DNA of 64,000 bases, from the NCBI GenBank assembly GCA_027605045.1, contig JAQFWX010000036.1, forward strand, positions 372,001 through 436,000, given 5' to 3'. The translations under genes and the position numbers were made by a program. The stretch's first letter is position 1, and each line of letters starts with the position of its first letter. Below, one piece after another: positions 1 through 11,045 of the stretch. The notes under the pieces are model-generated. The model searched no databases and had not been told where the DNA came from. It was given only the letters and a program-made list of their open reading frames with translations. This DNA is from Phallus indusiatus (lineage: Eukaryota; Basidiomycota; Agaricomycetes; Phallales; Phallaceae).

Positions 1-655
1 GTGACGGTCTTATCTTAAAGTTCCATCAGACGGTGAAACGGCGCAATATGAAGAAGAAATATCACAGCTTTAGCTGCCGGTAGAAAAAAAGTCGCTATCG
101 AGGCTGGTACAAAACGCAAATTGGCCACTCAAGCTAAGCGAGAACGGGAAAGAGAAATAGCCCAACTCAATTTTATACAAGTCGAGTTCAAAGGAAAGAC
201 GCTCAGATTGGGACGAGAGCGTCATCGATTTTGCGAACCTTTGTTCGACCCGAGTTTGCTTGAATTCGCTGGACGCGGTTAAAAAAGATCCAATTGTGAG
301 TTACGACTTTACAGGAAAGAGTCCACGTGGTTGTAAATAGTCTTTCACACCCCTATCGCTATCCTGTTTGGAGCAGGGTGTTTGTTACAGGTGAAATAAC
401 GACGGGAGTGAAATGTATGAAAGAACCTACTTGTCTTGTTCCATATTTGTGTCTCTCATTGATCTTGCGCTTTTAGGTCTCAGTCCTGCTCTTTAATCAA
501 GACTGTTTCCTTACCTTCTATTGGAACAAAGCGGCCGCCAACACATCAGGATGTTCAACGTACCTGAATATTTTGGCGACTGTCGTGACAAAAGTGAAGA
601 TCTCGCCGCGTTTTTGGGAAAAAGCGATACCGCAAAAGGATGTAATTTGAATACC
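1..655 (+). pseudogene. Actin-related protein (ARP) fragment, C-terminal half, decayed
   Basis: Plus-strand translation gives pieces typical of a basidiomycete nuclear actin-related protein. FPSDGETAQYEE is near 25-60. A Lys/Arg-rich helix and a stretch close to LGRERHRFCEPLFDPSLLEF lie near 100-275. NVPEYFGDCRDKSEDLAAFLG-like text is near 550-625, and VPEYF...AAFLG is the usual end of such proteins. Compared with the copy at 35.5 kb, about 30 bases after QYEE are missing and the frame is lost, so this copy cannot make a complete protein. Which ARP class it belongs to (Arp9-like is my best guess) cannot be settled by eye. Confidence 0.65.
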
Positions 656-2009
656 ACGTTGACTGTATTTTTGATTTCTCATCTCCTTGATAAGTTATAG
701 GTCGCGTTCAATCAACCAGCTAGTAGAAGTTTTTTCTCCAAAGCTGATTATAATCCGATGGGACCTCGTGCCGTCCTTGAATTTTCTCCTGCTGTATATT
801 AATACGATAGGAAGTATTGAATGTATTTTATCAAGAGGTGGCTTATAGTAATAAACTGTATGCCGATGATACAAGCATTGGTGAACCGGTATGGACCTAT
901 TTATATCGACGCGTCTCGTCGGATGCAGCAAGCTTCACGCGCTTTTCCCCAGGGTATGCCTGTCAAGACTCTCCTTGCATCGCCTGAAGAAGCCTGAATG
1001 CAAGTTGGAGCGACATTGCATCCAAAAAAATAAGTGCGACGCTTGCTAGTAGGACTTGCCAGAGGTCGCCCAAGTTCTTCAGTCCAATCTAAAGGCGTAG
1101 ATCAGCGTGGTTTCTCTCTGAAGCATATAATTACTCCACCAGCAAATAGTCCACAGACCGAACATACCATCATATTCCTCCATGTAAAGCTCAGAGGAGA
1201 CGCCGACGGATTTGCAGGCGCCAGAATCCATATTCGTCGTCCATCAGACCTTTCCGTCATCGTTGCATTCTCGCCCTCAGTTTTGCTGCTGCACTTGGGT
1301 ATGGATTTTCCTAAATGTGCCGATCTTCAATCTTTTCAGCGCTTCAAACTCCCGTCGCGATCAACATGGTGGTATGTATCCCTATTATATCGATCGTTTG
1401 ACATGCTCAAGCTACGAGACGGTGTCTCCATGACCTGCAGTTATCTTGCGACGGGACAGTACCTCCAGAACTGTTCGATCTATCTTCATGACCGATGGGT
1501 TATTACATGAGAAAGATTATGTCTTCTCGATCTGTTTGTCGAACTATCAAGCAACCCCCTCGAGCTCAGCATTGCCTAGCCAAGTTGACGAGTAGCTTTG
1601 GCTTTGACTGCAATCAAACTTGCCAGCATTGAGCAGCCATATGAACACCACTCCAGGGCAAGAGTCAACCGGTGGGTTTACAGTGATCTATACAAGGTGT
1701 ACATAGCTTCTTGACTGCGACTCATATAGGAATTACCGTGTCGCTCATAAGCCCTTAATATTTTGTTTCAACAGCCTTCCCGTCGCGTTGTCGTATGAAA
1801 CCTTACCGGGCCTTACCACCGCCGTTTTGTTTTGGCGTTGGATGATTCTCCTCCCTCGTGAGCGTCTCTCAAATCGCACGAATATATCTATCGGTTCAGA
1901 ATGCCTTAGAGTTCGATCATTGCTGAACCAGCATCGCAAATGGACGCGCACCGTTACAAGTCCACGCATTCACTACTGGGCATGACGACCCTCTTGCAAT
2001 ATTTCAGGT
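656..2009. other. Diverged spacer with no supported gene
   Basis: Open frames such as the plus-strand one at 1,034-1,510 do not match a family I know and are not conserved as frames in the related blocks at 6.1-7.0, 15.3-16.2 and 24.5-25.4 kb. I regard this as decayed spacer DNA. The segment 890-1,010 resembles 6,940-7,030, and 1,150-1,300 resembles 6,360-6,520. Confidence 0.5.
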
Positions 2010-2890
2010 CGCATGACTGAACGCCCCAGTCCCTCGAGTCGATGCCTGGTCTCTACTTCATTCCGATCTGAAGGCCGTTAGTGGAAAACAGGTTGTACGG
2101 TGTACGAGGCACGAAGTTCCCCACGTGGCAAGCCCACACTATCTACCTCGCGCAGTACATTCCTTTCTACGAAGACCAAGGCATCAACATTTATGCCGTC
2201 ACGGGAGAAGCCAGTAACGAACCCGATTCCGATGCTATCACTTATGCGTACAAGTATACTTTCCTATGATTTCGGCTCCCTCGAGATTCTGTGCCCAACA
2301 ATTAAAGCCAAATCCCCGGACATTAATGCCGCCTCCTGCCTTTGAACCAGTGCCCGACAAGGTGGGCAGAACTCAATTATCGGAACAACGGTGAACATTT
2401 ATGTATACGTACCACAGCTGCCAATCCGATCCCGAGATGCCTTTCAATTCCGCAAACTAAACTGGCAAACTGAGTGGGCTGACGATGACGGCGCTGGGAT
2501 TCTCAATTGAGACGTCATTGAAGCCATAATGGGGCACTGCATATGCATAACACCTTCAACTAGTGCACACTTGTCTCTTGGCAATGCGCGCAGAATAACA
2601 TGGAGGATAGTGAATGATTCAACTCGCAGGGGACCCATATTATGTGTTTGCACGGCTGTTGGCAATAACCGGATATTTCAGCTTCGTCAGATCAGATGCG
2701 AGACGAATTCAAGTGACCGTATGTACATATGCGTTTGAGGACGTGAATAGGACCGTTTCGTTTTTGATTATCACTGAAGCGCACGCATCTTAGGTATCAG
2801 GTGTCGGTTGACCTGAAGCTAGCTAATTGCCAGACTTTTCTGTGCTGGTTCAAAGTTCATGGCGACGGTCAACCGGTCTATGAAGATAGG
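2010..2890 (+). pseudogene. Glycoside hydrolase family 30 fragment (copy 1), decayed
   Basis: Plus-strand pieces in different frames match the GH30 copies in the later units: an AQYIPFYEDQGINIYAVTGE-like segment near 2,150-2,220 with the conserved NEPDS, which corresponds to the acid/base region NEP of clan GH-A enzymes, followed by a C-terminal part near 2,640-2,720. Frames shift several times, and the residues between are unreadable. GH30 enzymes are secreted glycosidases acting on beta-linked polysaccharides; this copy is a relic. Identification rests mainly on the better copies at 11.1 and 20.3 kb. Confidence 0.6.
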
Positions 2891-3086
2891 CTTTTCTAGA
2901 TAATAATCTGGATAATGAATCGATAGGATAAAACATACATTTATGTATTTAATTTAAATTACATGGAGAGATATTATGAGATGCGAGGAAAACACGAAAT
3001 ATTTGGGGAGAGAAACCAGAACTAGTCTTGAATGTGACTGCAGTAATTGTAAACGCTCCGTAAAACCTGGTATTAGATGAAAAGCA

Positions 3087-6011
3087 TTACTCAGTCTCAT
3101 GATCAGGAGGGTCGACTGATCCGCCCTCTGCTTCATCTCCCCCTCCGTCTTCTGCTTCATCATCTGCTTCATCACTCTCTTCATCCACTGCTTCATTCTC
3201 TCTATCCTCTGCGGTATGGTAGGATTCGTAACTATCAGAATCTTGATCAGAGTCTTGGGAAAAAGTGAGAAGTTGATGCATCAGTGAGGACTCAATTAGG
3301 CTCACCGTCGGATACATCGTCTGATTCAGGTTGAATAGGACATATTAACGGAAGACCTAAGATACGAGCTCCTTCATCGCTGTTTGGATCGATGCCCAAC
3401 ACAGTGTGAATCTCTTGGATATACTCAAAATCTCTATAACCAATATTAAGCACACGGAGGGTTCGACGAATTTGAACCCTGAATGGATTTGAGTCGAAAC
3501 CGAGGGTGTTCATATCAGAACAATACAGTCTCTCGGATCCTGAAGGATCAAGAGACCAGTATGTATCCAGTGTTTCATCTTGTACCACCAGTTTTGAAAT
3601 AAAGAAGTATAAATCCTTATACCCAGAAGTTCCAACCGAACACCTAAGCCTAGAAGGAATTTGGATGTGCCACGAGAATCCAGTAACTACAATGACCGTA
3701 TGTTTGAATAAAATCATCTATAATGACACGACAGTGGTGGAATTGGCGTACCAACGCAAACATCACAAGGATCGTGCAATCCATCGGTTCTTGCAAGTAA
3801 GCAGCCAAATTGACTAACATATGCACGAGCCAATCGTTCCCAGGAAGGATAATCCGTATTTTTAACATCGCATTCAACCACCACTGTCTGGAGATCGTCG
3901 GTTGTCGAGTTGCCTGCTGTATTTACAGGAACGCGAATCCTGAAAACATTCAAGTCATATTCAGTGCTGCTACATGATGGAAAAGTGCTATACCTGAAAT
4001 GTTCACCACAATCTTCGATACCCAATTTTGTATGCAGTATATCATCACGAACAAACCAGTCCAATGATGATGGTTCTTCCCATGGAATAAACCCTAACAT
4101 GGTTACATTTGAAGCGTCAGGTATATCGTTGTGTTCATCGGCTAAGAAAATGTGACCAGTGTAGACAGAATATGCTGGTGCGGAGACGTCCCTCCATATA
4201 ACGACATCTATGGCTCCATAGAGATCCCATAAGAAAGAGGGGTCCAAAGGAACATTCGACCTTGGGGACGAACGCAGCATGTCTGCTCTTTCCATAATCT
4301 TGGTCAACTCCTCTCCAGACAAAGCACTAATGCGCACCCCCTGCCACTGAGTAGCAGGAACGTCTTGTAGAATATTCGGCGACCATTCCTGATTTTGAAG
4401 AATGAATTCATAATAATAATTTTTCATGCGTTTGAGGATGAGAAAAATGAACTAACAAATATGACAAGCCCGCGTCCGTCTAGAACGTTCACATAATGAG
4501 AGGCACGATATCCATCCTCACGATCTTTGAAACCGATAAACTCGTAAGAAAATTGCAGATCCCTCCATGATATTATAGCATGGTGAGATATACCCTTTGC
4601 CACGTAGTCACGGCCTTCCTGTAAGCAGAAGGCAAACGGTGAGATACAAACAATTGGCGGAATTGTGGTCGGTTCTCACACAAAAAGACAAAGTCTGAGA
4701 TGCATTTGAGGAAGAAATTTCATCAAATATTGTGGCAGCTCACTGCATAGCCCAAATCTATGTACCAGCCTAATACATCGCTGGATCTTGGATTGAATTG
4801 TTCAATTGGAATACACCACGCTATATACATAAATCATAAGCTTTGATTTTCATTCGTGAAGTGACATCAACGAACAATTGTGTGTAAAGACAAGGCCAGG
4901 GCTTTCTTCTAACTTGATTATCCCGAATAGCTGCATCACATTCGGATGACTTGCACGAAGAATGAGCTACCGTTGATAACCAACACACAAGAGAAGAGTG
5001 TATTACCGAAATCGTGAATACCACTCCTTTTCTTTTTCAAATTTCTGTGTAAAGTATAAGAATATAGCGAATAAATGCGGTCTTTTTGTGTGACGCACGG
5101 AAATAGCATCCCGACCTTTGTAGACACGGACCATCCGTGTTTGGCTCTCTTGTTTCCATTGGACTTTCCAGTGTTCAACCCATCCATTCGAGCTATTATC
5201 GAGTACATTTAGATCACAAAGTCTGATTTTTTCGAACTGCCTATTTTCAGAAGACTTCCGAATGCGAATGACCAACGCGACTTACATGAGGGTCCGTCTC
5301 GTCTGTGTTGCTCCCTATTTGGAAACGTATCACACCCCTGAGCTTCATATGGGACTAGAATGAAACCAAAATCTGCGTCAAATATATTCGTGCGCACCAC
5401 AAGGTTAATCCGAAACTCTTCTATCTGACTTTGATAACGTGCCAATGAATTTTTTTCACGGTCAACCGAGAAATATTTCCGAAGGAGTTTCGATTTATAT
5501 GGCTTATTGAATGACTGGAGATCATTCGACATGTTTCGTAAGCATCTGTTAAAGTGGATTCAGACTCGTAAGTATCTTGTATGAGCAGAATTGCATACTG
5601 GTAAAATTCTTCACAACCTTTCTCAAAGCTGTTGAAAGAGTCGGACGCGATGTTATGATTCTTCTTGGTCTCCTCATAAAGTATTCGGAGAATAGTTGTG
5701 ATTTTGATCGTCAGAGTCTTATAATCGTCTTGGTTTTGTTGCATTTGCTAATTTTCTATCAGCACCGTGACTCACGAGTCGAGATCCAATGACTGACTCA
5801 CTTGGACGGGCTTTAGTAGAACCTTGACTAGCTCCGCTGCACCTTTTAGATATGTGAATGGTAGGAGACCCCCTACCGCACTAGCTAATTCAGCAGCCCG
5901 GAATGCGTTAGACACCCAGTCGGTTTCACCCTGCATAACAGATACTGCGGTCGAAACTGATGGCTCGTGTTCATTTTGAGGAATAGGAGACCTCTTTTTC
6001 TTCAAAACCAT
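3087..6011 (-). CDS. K1: MLKL/HeLo-like four-helix bundle plus pseudokinase-like protein, 13 exons
   Basis: Reading with GT-AG introns gives exons 6011-5802, 5747-5599, 5545-5398, 5342-5286, 5236-5099, 5044-5007, 4949-4876, 4820-4744, 4618-4457, 4388-3994, 3939-3752, 3686-3306 and 3253-3087. All phases agree, giving 727 codons. Residues about 25-180 are amphipathic helices with the feel of the fungal MLKL_NTD/HeLo family (AAELASAVGGLLPFTYLKG, then DDYKTLTIKITTILRIL). Residues 190-350 are kinase-like: a candidate lysine in VRVYKGRDA, a helix with FEKEKEW, then RHPNVMQLFG and GLVFTHN. I see no HRD or DFG motif, so it is probably a pseudokinase. Residues 352-670 form a region (EWSPNIL...LGFIPWEEP) that I recall only from mushroom proteins. 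The last 55 residues are acidic. By analogy with MLKL and HET-S relatives a membrane-acting role in cell death is possible, but that is inference. The least certain junction is the gttcgt donor after exon 7. Confidence 0.75.
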
Positions 6012-6029
6012 AGCTGGAGATGGATCGTG

Positions 6030-7330
6030 AGTATGGGGTGAATCGATTCGTGTCGATTATGTCGATTATTTATGTGTCAAACGTGCGCTTGTCCTATGTC
6101 TGTCAAGAAGCTTCGTGCTTCTCGTACTGCCTCTGGGAGCGGCAGTAAATGCTGAGTGAAAGTAACTGCACTGCATCAAATGCGCATGTGCCCGCGAACT
6201 GGACAGCATTTGATTTTCCAACCAAATGGTCAAAGGCTTCTTTGATACTGCATGTGTGGCTGTGAACACCGTAAGTACAAAGGGACGTGCAACGAGAGGG
6301 GTCCAGTTGGTAGAGACCTCGAGTGTCGTGTCCTTCTATAGTATATCCCATTAGCAGAAAGCTCACACTTTCAGACCGAACGTACCAGTATATTGTTCGT
6401 GCAAAGCTCGGATGAGGCGCTGGAACAGCCCCTAATAACACAGCGTCCTTTACGGGCGCCAGAATCCATTCAAATCTTGTTCGTCATTCGTATCATTCCA
6501 GCCCTCGGCACCATAATGCTGAAGCCATGATCCACCCTAAATCCGCCAGTCCTCAACCTTTTCGTCCTTCTAACTTTTAACTTCCCCTCGCGATCAACTC
6601 GACGTTTCAACTCCCGAATTGACAGTAGACACAATCGACATTCCCGAGTCAAGTTGACGATTTCCTGCTGAGGCAGTGTCAATGTTGCAACTCTAAAAAA
6701 GATAGCATCATTTAGAAGGGCACAGCAAGAACCGCTGACCATTCCATTTCGGTGGCTGAACCGCCTGCATAGGATTCATGCATGATGCTACACCCTTGAG
6801 ATATGGGAATGGCAGAAGCCCCCCGCTGCATTAACCGATTCAGCGAATTTGATACTGTATAATAGGTATGGCACTATGTTCCTGAGGGTTACGAGGTCTT
6901 ACATTTGTGTATGTGAATTGCTACACTGATTATAGGACGAATTGATTTATTCATATCGACGTTTTGCAAGCATCAAACACGCGCCAAGCGCTTTCCCTCA
7001 GGCTATGCCGTCTCAAGGTGTTTTGTGCATCGTCTCAGAGAAGGTGGAACAGCAGTCGATGCTATACTGTACCACACAGAAGTGGCTGCATTGCGTCGAA
7101 ATGCCCGCTTGCGCAGTCTTCCAGCCGCTTTCCGAGTCAATGCAAGATCCTCGCATTATGCAGCTTCCTGGGTCAGAACGATTTTTGGGCAATTATTCCT
7201 GATGAGGTTCGTGACCTCATCGCCCAAGAAAACCCTCACGAACCCGCGCATGCAATCCTTTCCAACAATTTATATCATCTTCAGCATTTCGCCGTTTCGA
7301 AAATTTAACAGCCTGTTTACCTCATTAACT
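6030..7330. other. Conserved block upstream of K1, no supported gene
   Basis: About 1.3 kb between the K1 start and the TTGGTC tract, present again at 15,230-16,500 and 24,420-25,700 and partly at 33,650-34,300 and 40,450-41,230. Open frames occur on both strands, but their stops and frames change between copies and no family motif is visible. The first 200 bp next to the K start are the best conserved and are likely K promoter. The rest may be a relic of a gene I cannot name. Confidence 0.55.
6106..6122. promoter_or_regulatory. Hyphenated palindrome upstream of K1
   Basis: The text agaagc-ttcgt-gcttct lies about 95 bp upstream of the K1 start codon. It is kept at the same distance upstream of K2, K3 and K4. 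It includes GAAGCTTC, which has the layout of a two-module heat-shock element (GAAnnTTC). A role in K expression is only inferred. Confidence 0.4.
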
Positions 7331-7369
7331 ACACCGCGTCCCGTTCTTCTCACCTGGTCTTCCTGTGCA

Positions 7370-7540
7370 GTTCTCATTTCGTTTTGGTTGGTCTTCATTG
7401 GTCTCATTTTCCATTCGTCTTTTTGTCAGTTTTTGCTGGTATCCGTTGGTCTTTCGTTGATCTCTCGTGTCTCTGGCCTCTGTTGGTCTTTCGTTGGTCC
7501 TCGTTGGTCCTCTGTCGTGTTCGTTGCATGGGAACTAGTA
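7370..7540. repeat. Degenerate TTGGTC-rich short tandem repeat (unit 1)
   Basis: The plus strand shows repeated variants of cgttggtctt and ttggtctcat. On the minus strand this gives open, low-complexity frames rich in Thr, Arg, Glu and Gln, which should not be taken for genes. Related tracts occur at 16,550-16,690, 25,745-25,880 and 45,430-45,550. Confidence 0.7.
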
Positions 7541-7559
7541 GCTTGTTGGAAGTTTTCTG

Positions 7560-8085
7560 CGCCGTAAAACCAACTCGCCCATTTTTTTTTCATCCTCAAG
7601 TGGTTTTCATCAACCCTTTCTCGATTTCCTTGAAGAAGAGTTATTCTATCGCTCCTCTCTTACCAGTACTAAATCAACGACGGAAGATCTGTTGGGTAGG
7701 GTCACTTGATTTTTCACCATTGTTCGGCATCGTTTCTGAAAGAATAGAAAATTCGTCTCCAATGCTTGAAATTTCTTAGAAGATATTACAGAGTTTACTA
7801 TTACACTTTGCGTCCCCGTCCGATTCAACTACAAGATTCGTGAAATGTTTGTAAATGTACTTGCTTTGGGATGACGTTCCCAATTCCCCGGTATCAACCC
7901 CGAAAACCAGTCTATCCGTCTCTGCACTGCCGCCTTCATTCCTTCAACTGACAAATATCTCTTAGTCGTCCAACCCACTCCTAGAGAAAGAGGTGACGCG
8001 CGTAATAGTACAATAGAAAGTAATGTCAAACGATATGACCATAATCGTATGTTTGTTGATAATACACACTGTATTGTTGACAATA
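7560..8085. other. Spacer between TTGGTC tract and BRAP2-like relic
   Basis: Conserved in units 2 and 3 (16.73-17.26 and 25.92-26.44 kb) and worn at 45.6-46.0 kb. A minus-strand open frame at 7,829-8,083 is not kept in the other copies. I see no recognisable gene. Confidence 0.5.
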
Positions 8086-8089
8086 TATA

Positions 8090-10200
8090 AATTACGTGTT
8101 TCTACTAGTTTTCTTCATACCCTTCGCAATATTCTCGCTCTCACGAATCAGATCCACCAGCCGCCTCCTGCAACATTTCACTGTCATTCTTATCGCCAGC
8201 AGCAGCAGTGGACATCTTCTCCTTCACGTCCAAATAAACCATCAAATCCCGCACCTGCTCCTCCAGTTCATCAACTCTCATATCAGTCTTTTTTCTCTCC
8301 ACCTCAGCGCTCAGCAATCTCCACTTTCTGCTTCACCTTCTCCAATTTCTTTCTCCTTCAACTCCCTCGCCAACGTTTTCGCAACCTCTATAAACCTCTT
8401 TTCACATCGCTTCTCGATCCTCGTTTTTCTCGCGCTACTAGCCTACAACCTGCTCTTCTTCTTCCTCCTTCAGCCGATTGATCTCATCCCTGTCAAACTC
8501 CTTTTGAGCAATCAACTCTTTCTCAAGTACATTAATCTGATTCTGCGCGGATATGAGCATATTCTCCAAATGGTTCTTTTTCCTGCTCATAATAATCCCG
8601 CTACGAATCCAACTGCGGCGTGGGCAGGTACGAGTACTATCGCCTCCATCTTCTCCGCGTGCATAATTAATAGACGGGACCTAACCTCGATCCATGCCCA
8701 TCACTCCCGATCGTGTATGTCACGGCAGAAAAAGAAGGCAATTTGACCAGTTTTCGATCCGTCTTATCCTGAATGAACCGATGCACATACCTATCACCCG
8801 CGTAATCCCAACCTCGGCGTTCGCTGTGTTTCAAGCTCGAGGGAGTACAAATGCATCGGCATCGTCAGCTTGTAGTGCACGTGCGCGTGGGCTCGACCGT
8901 GTCATCCATAGCCCACATTCCCGCATATCAGACAAATCCAGAGATTAGACGTTGAAGAACAGTCAAAGCGGATGGATAGAGAAGGTCCATTTTGCAAGTC
9001 GGTACCGGTGGTGGATGTCGGTTAGACTGTGATGTTGTGCTGTTGTTGTGCCATGCACCGGAAGACGCGTTTGAGAATACTGGTACACTGAACATCTGTA
9101 GGCCAATACGCAAACTTGGGTCGGCAGGTCGGGGTAAGGGGTAAGGTATGTGTGACCTGCTCTCTCCCCACTTGGTTAAACATACGATGGAAAGAATGTG
9201 AACACGGGTATGGCTACAAGTCCCGCAACAGACGTGCCCATCAGTTCACAAATTGGACAATTGGGAGCTCATGTAAATTGCTCTGAGCAGCGGCTAGACG
9301 GGATATAGTGAGAGATGTGACATTGTTTAATTCAATTTCGATGGATTTCACATTGACTACGTACGTGACATATCTCACGGGGCTTTGAAAGCGCATATAA
9401 GTGTTTTGAACTCGTTCAACTGGATTGTTTATGTATGGACACACATACCTCTAAGATCTAAGACATTGAACGGACAGCCATTGTATTCTTGTGAAAAGAG
9501 CACGGCGCCGTCGCTAGATTTGAACTTCAGCAATATTGAGTGATTTGGCAACGAACCGCTAAAAACGGGACAAACCGTTAGTCATAAAAAAAGAGTTGGT
9601 GAATTGTGAATCACCGAATCATCTTCAAATGTCGTTCCATCTTTTGAATCTTCTACTTTGACGACGGCATCTAATTTCAGTGAGGTTTCAAATTTGTTGG
9701 AGAAGAGTAGACATTTTTATTTTCCTCCTCCTCTCCTCTCCGGTCGTGATCATTTACAAAAATCACAGAGTGTGTCGATAGATGTCCACAGCGCCTTCAG
9801 GTAAGAATGTGCTTCCTCATGAGAGGATGCGTTTTGGAGGGTCGGTGACCTGAATTTATCTGTGCTCCTTACAACAGATTTATTCTTCTCTACAGGAAAG
9901 TAGCATTAGATGCTTGAAGAGAAGTAGAGTTTAAAAACCTACGATAAAGTTTAGGAACAGAAGCCTGAGTGTTGTCCTATTCCATTAGTAAATCCGACTC
10001 GTAGGCTCAGGCTCTTCCGAATCCAGCCAATCAATAACAATACTCCCGAACCTCCAATCGTTCGTCGTCTTTCCGTTGTTGTTAAAATCGGGGCGGTACG
10101 AGAGTAGTTTTCAAATGGTTTTTTGAGCCAATGAGGACTCGGGGAAGTAGTATTATGTGCATGTGGTGGTAGCTTTTGGCCATTCGGAATTGAAGCTATA
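8090..10200 (-). pseudogene. BRAP2/ETP1-like RING + ZnF-UBP + coiled-coil gene, decayed copy 1
   Basis: Read right to left on the minus strand: NDWRFGSIVIDWLDSEEPE near 9,985-10,060; a diverged IYRHT piece near 9,785; an EYNGCPFNVLDLRG piece near 9,450-9,500 (end of the BRAP2 N-terminal domain); remains of a RING finger near 9,230-9,290; a ZnF-UBP piece ICLICGNVGYG-stop-HGRAHAHVHY near 8,870-8,930; and a coiled coil with ENMLISAQNQINVLEKEL and LDELEEQVRDLM near 8,200-8,580. This order is that of BRAP2-type E3 ligases. The nonsense codon at 8,904-8,902 (TGA where copy 2 has CGA), further stops and shifts mark it as a pseudogene. Confidence 0.75.
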
Positions 10201-10519
10201 ATCGTTCATGATATCTTAGGAAAGGAAGACGATAAGAAAGAAAAGGTACTGCGTTCGTCGTTTTGGTGGTGCTGGTGAATAGATCGGTGGCGCAAAGCGG
10301 CGGTGAAGTCACCATTAGTGAGTAGCAGAGAAACAGCCGATATGGTCAGTGTGTGGGCGTGTGCTTGTCTATACGAGCGCGAGTTTGCCCTGTGAAATAC
10401 CAAATGTCTGCTTTTCGGGAGTCCAGAGTGATCGTTATCGAGTCCAGGAGATGATATATTCGCGCCAGGTATCGGAACGATATTCGGATGCCATTCATAT
10501 TTCTGTAACCCGAACTTCA

Positions 10520-11045
10520 ATGCGCAAACGATGCTCAGTGACTTTCTCTGCGTTCCACCAATCGTACGTATACCGTACTCTTTTTTTCCTTTTCCCTTGC
10601 GCTTAATACAGAGAGATAACAGGAAGTGTCAGTACGCGTTGGACTACGCAAAACACCCTCAACATCAAGAGTGGAAAATCTTCTACGAAAACGGCTGTTT
10701 CCAGTTCCGCTAAACACATTAGTCGTTCTCGTAAACCACGGTCCACGCAGTCCTGTGCCGAGTACGGTGTCCAACAATTAGATGATGCACTTGCATCTGG
10801 CGGCAATGTTGAAATATATTGACCGTTGAGAAGATGATATCCGTTGCTGGTCTCAGGTTGAGGCACTCTGGTGAGTATTAACGTTGACGGTTTGTAAAAG
10901 CCAGCCTCTGATGTTTACACCCCTTTCAGGAAATACATCTTGTTCACCCGTCTGGACCTTCACCGTATTAGTAAACAGAACGAATCACCCGAAACATTTT
11001 GTGTTTCATGCTACCCACACTCAACACCAGAATTAGCTATCTTTC
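10520..11045 (+). pseudogene. Actin-related protein fragment, N-terminal part (unit 1)
   Basis: Plus-strand pieces include QQLDDALASGGNVEIYWPL near 10,770-10,825, then after an intron-like gap KYILFTRL and KQNESPE near 10,930-11,000, matching the fuller copy at 34.7-35.9 kb where the text continues as LFFERFNVAAFMLAERPLVQ. The LFFE/FNV stretch is the actin-fold segment equivalent to actin FETFN. Here the ARP text stops at ELAIFRP and continues directly into GH30-like sequence. Frames are interrupted. Confidence 0.6.

Larger units (their letters stand above)
1..2930. repeat. Left, incomplete unit of the tandem array (spacer only)
   Basis: This stretch holds the spacer part of a unit whose K gene lies outside the window to the left, if it exists. 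Bases 1-350 match 35,580-35,950 closely, and 2,010-2,930 match the GH30 parts of the other units. Between them, 660-2,010 is more diverged but still shares blocks with 6,350-7,030, for example the shared text 'gggcgccagaatccat' with minor changes. The order of these blocks differs from that in the other spacers, so this unit is rearranged. Confidence 0.75.

Noticed and set aside
3080..3270. Plus-strand His/Leu-rich open frame over a (gcttcatc)n-like tract
   Set aside because: It is the complement of the acidic tail of K1, and the repeat text simply reflects GAA/GAT codons.
3939..3993. A 24-25 bp mini-intron in K
   Set aside because: The short version would end at 'catgtag'. A normal 54-bp intron ending at 'gttttcag' keeps the same phase and removes the need for it.
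5380..5410. Frameshifting AT tract in K after the RTNI codons
   Set aside because: At first it looked like a different frameshift in each copy. A 55-bp intron with donor gtgcgc and acceptor before the LRG codons removes the tract, and the phase then agrees in the copies examined.
6066..6441. Minus-strand frame upstream of K as an N-terminal extension or an Hsp70-like fragment
   Set aside because: The frame is broken differently in each unit, and the resemblance to an Hsp70-like text (KDAVLLGAVP) was too weak to support.
7025..7567. Long plus-strand open frame of 180 codons
   Set aside because: Its second half is the TTGGTC-rich tract, the frame is not kept in the other units, and no motif is visible.
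8096..8746. Plus-strand open frame of 216 codons
   Set aside because: It is the antisense of the BRAP2-like coiled coil, whose minus-strand translation matches a known protein and explains the lack of stops.
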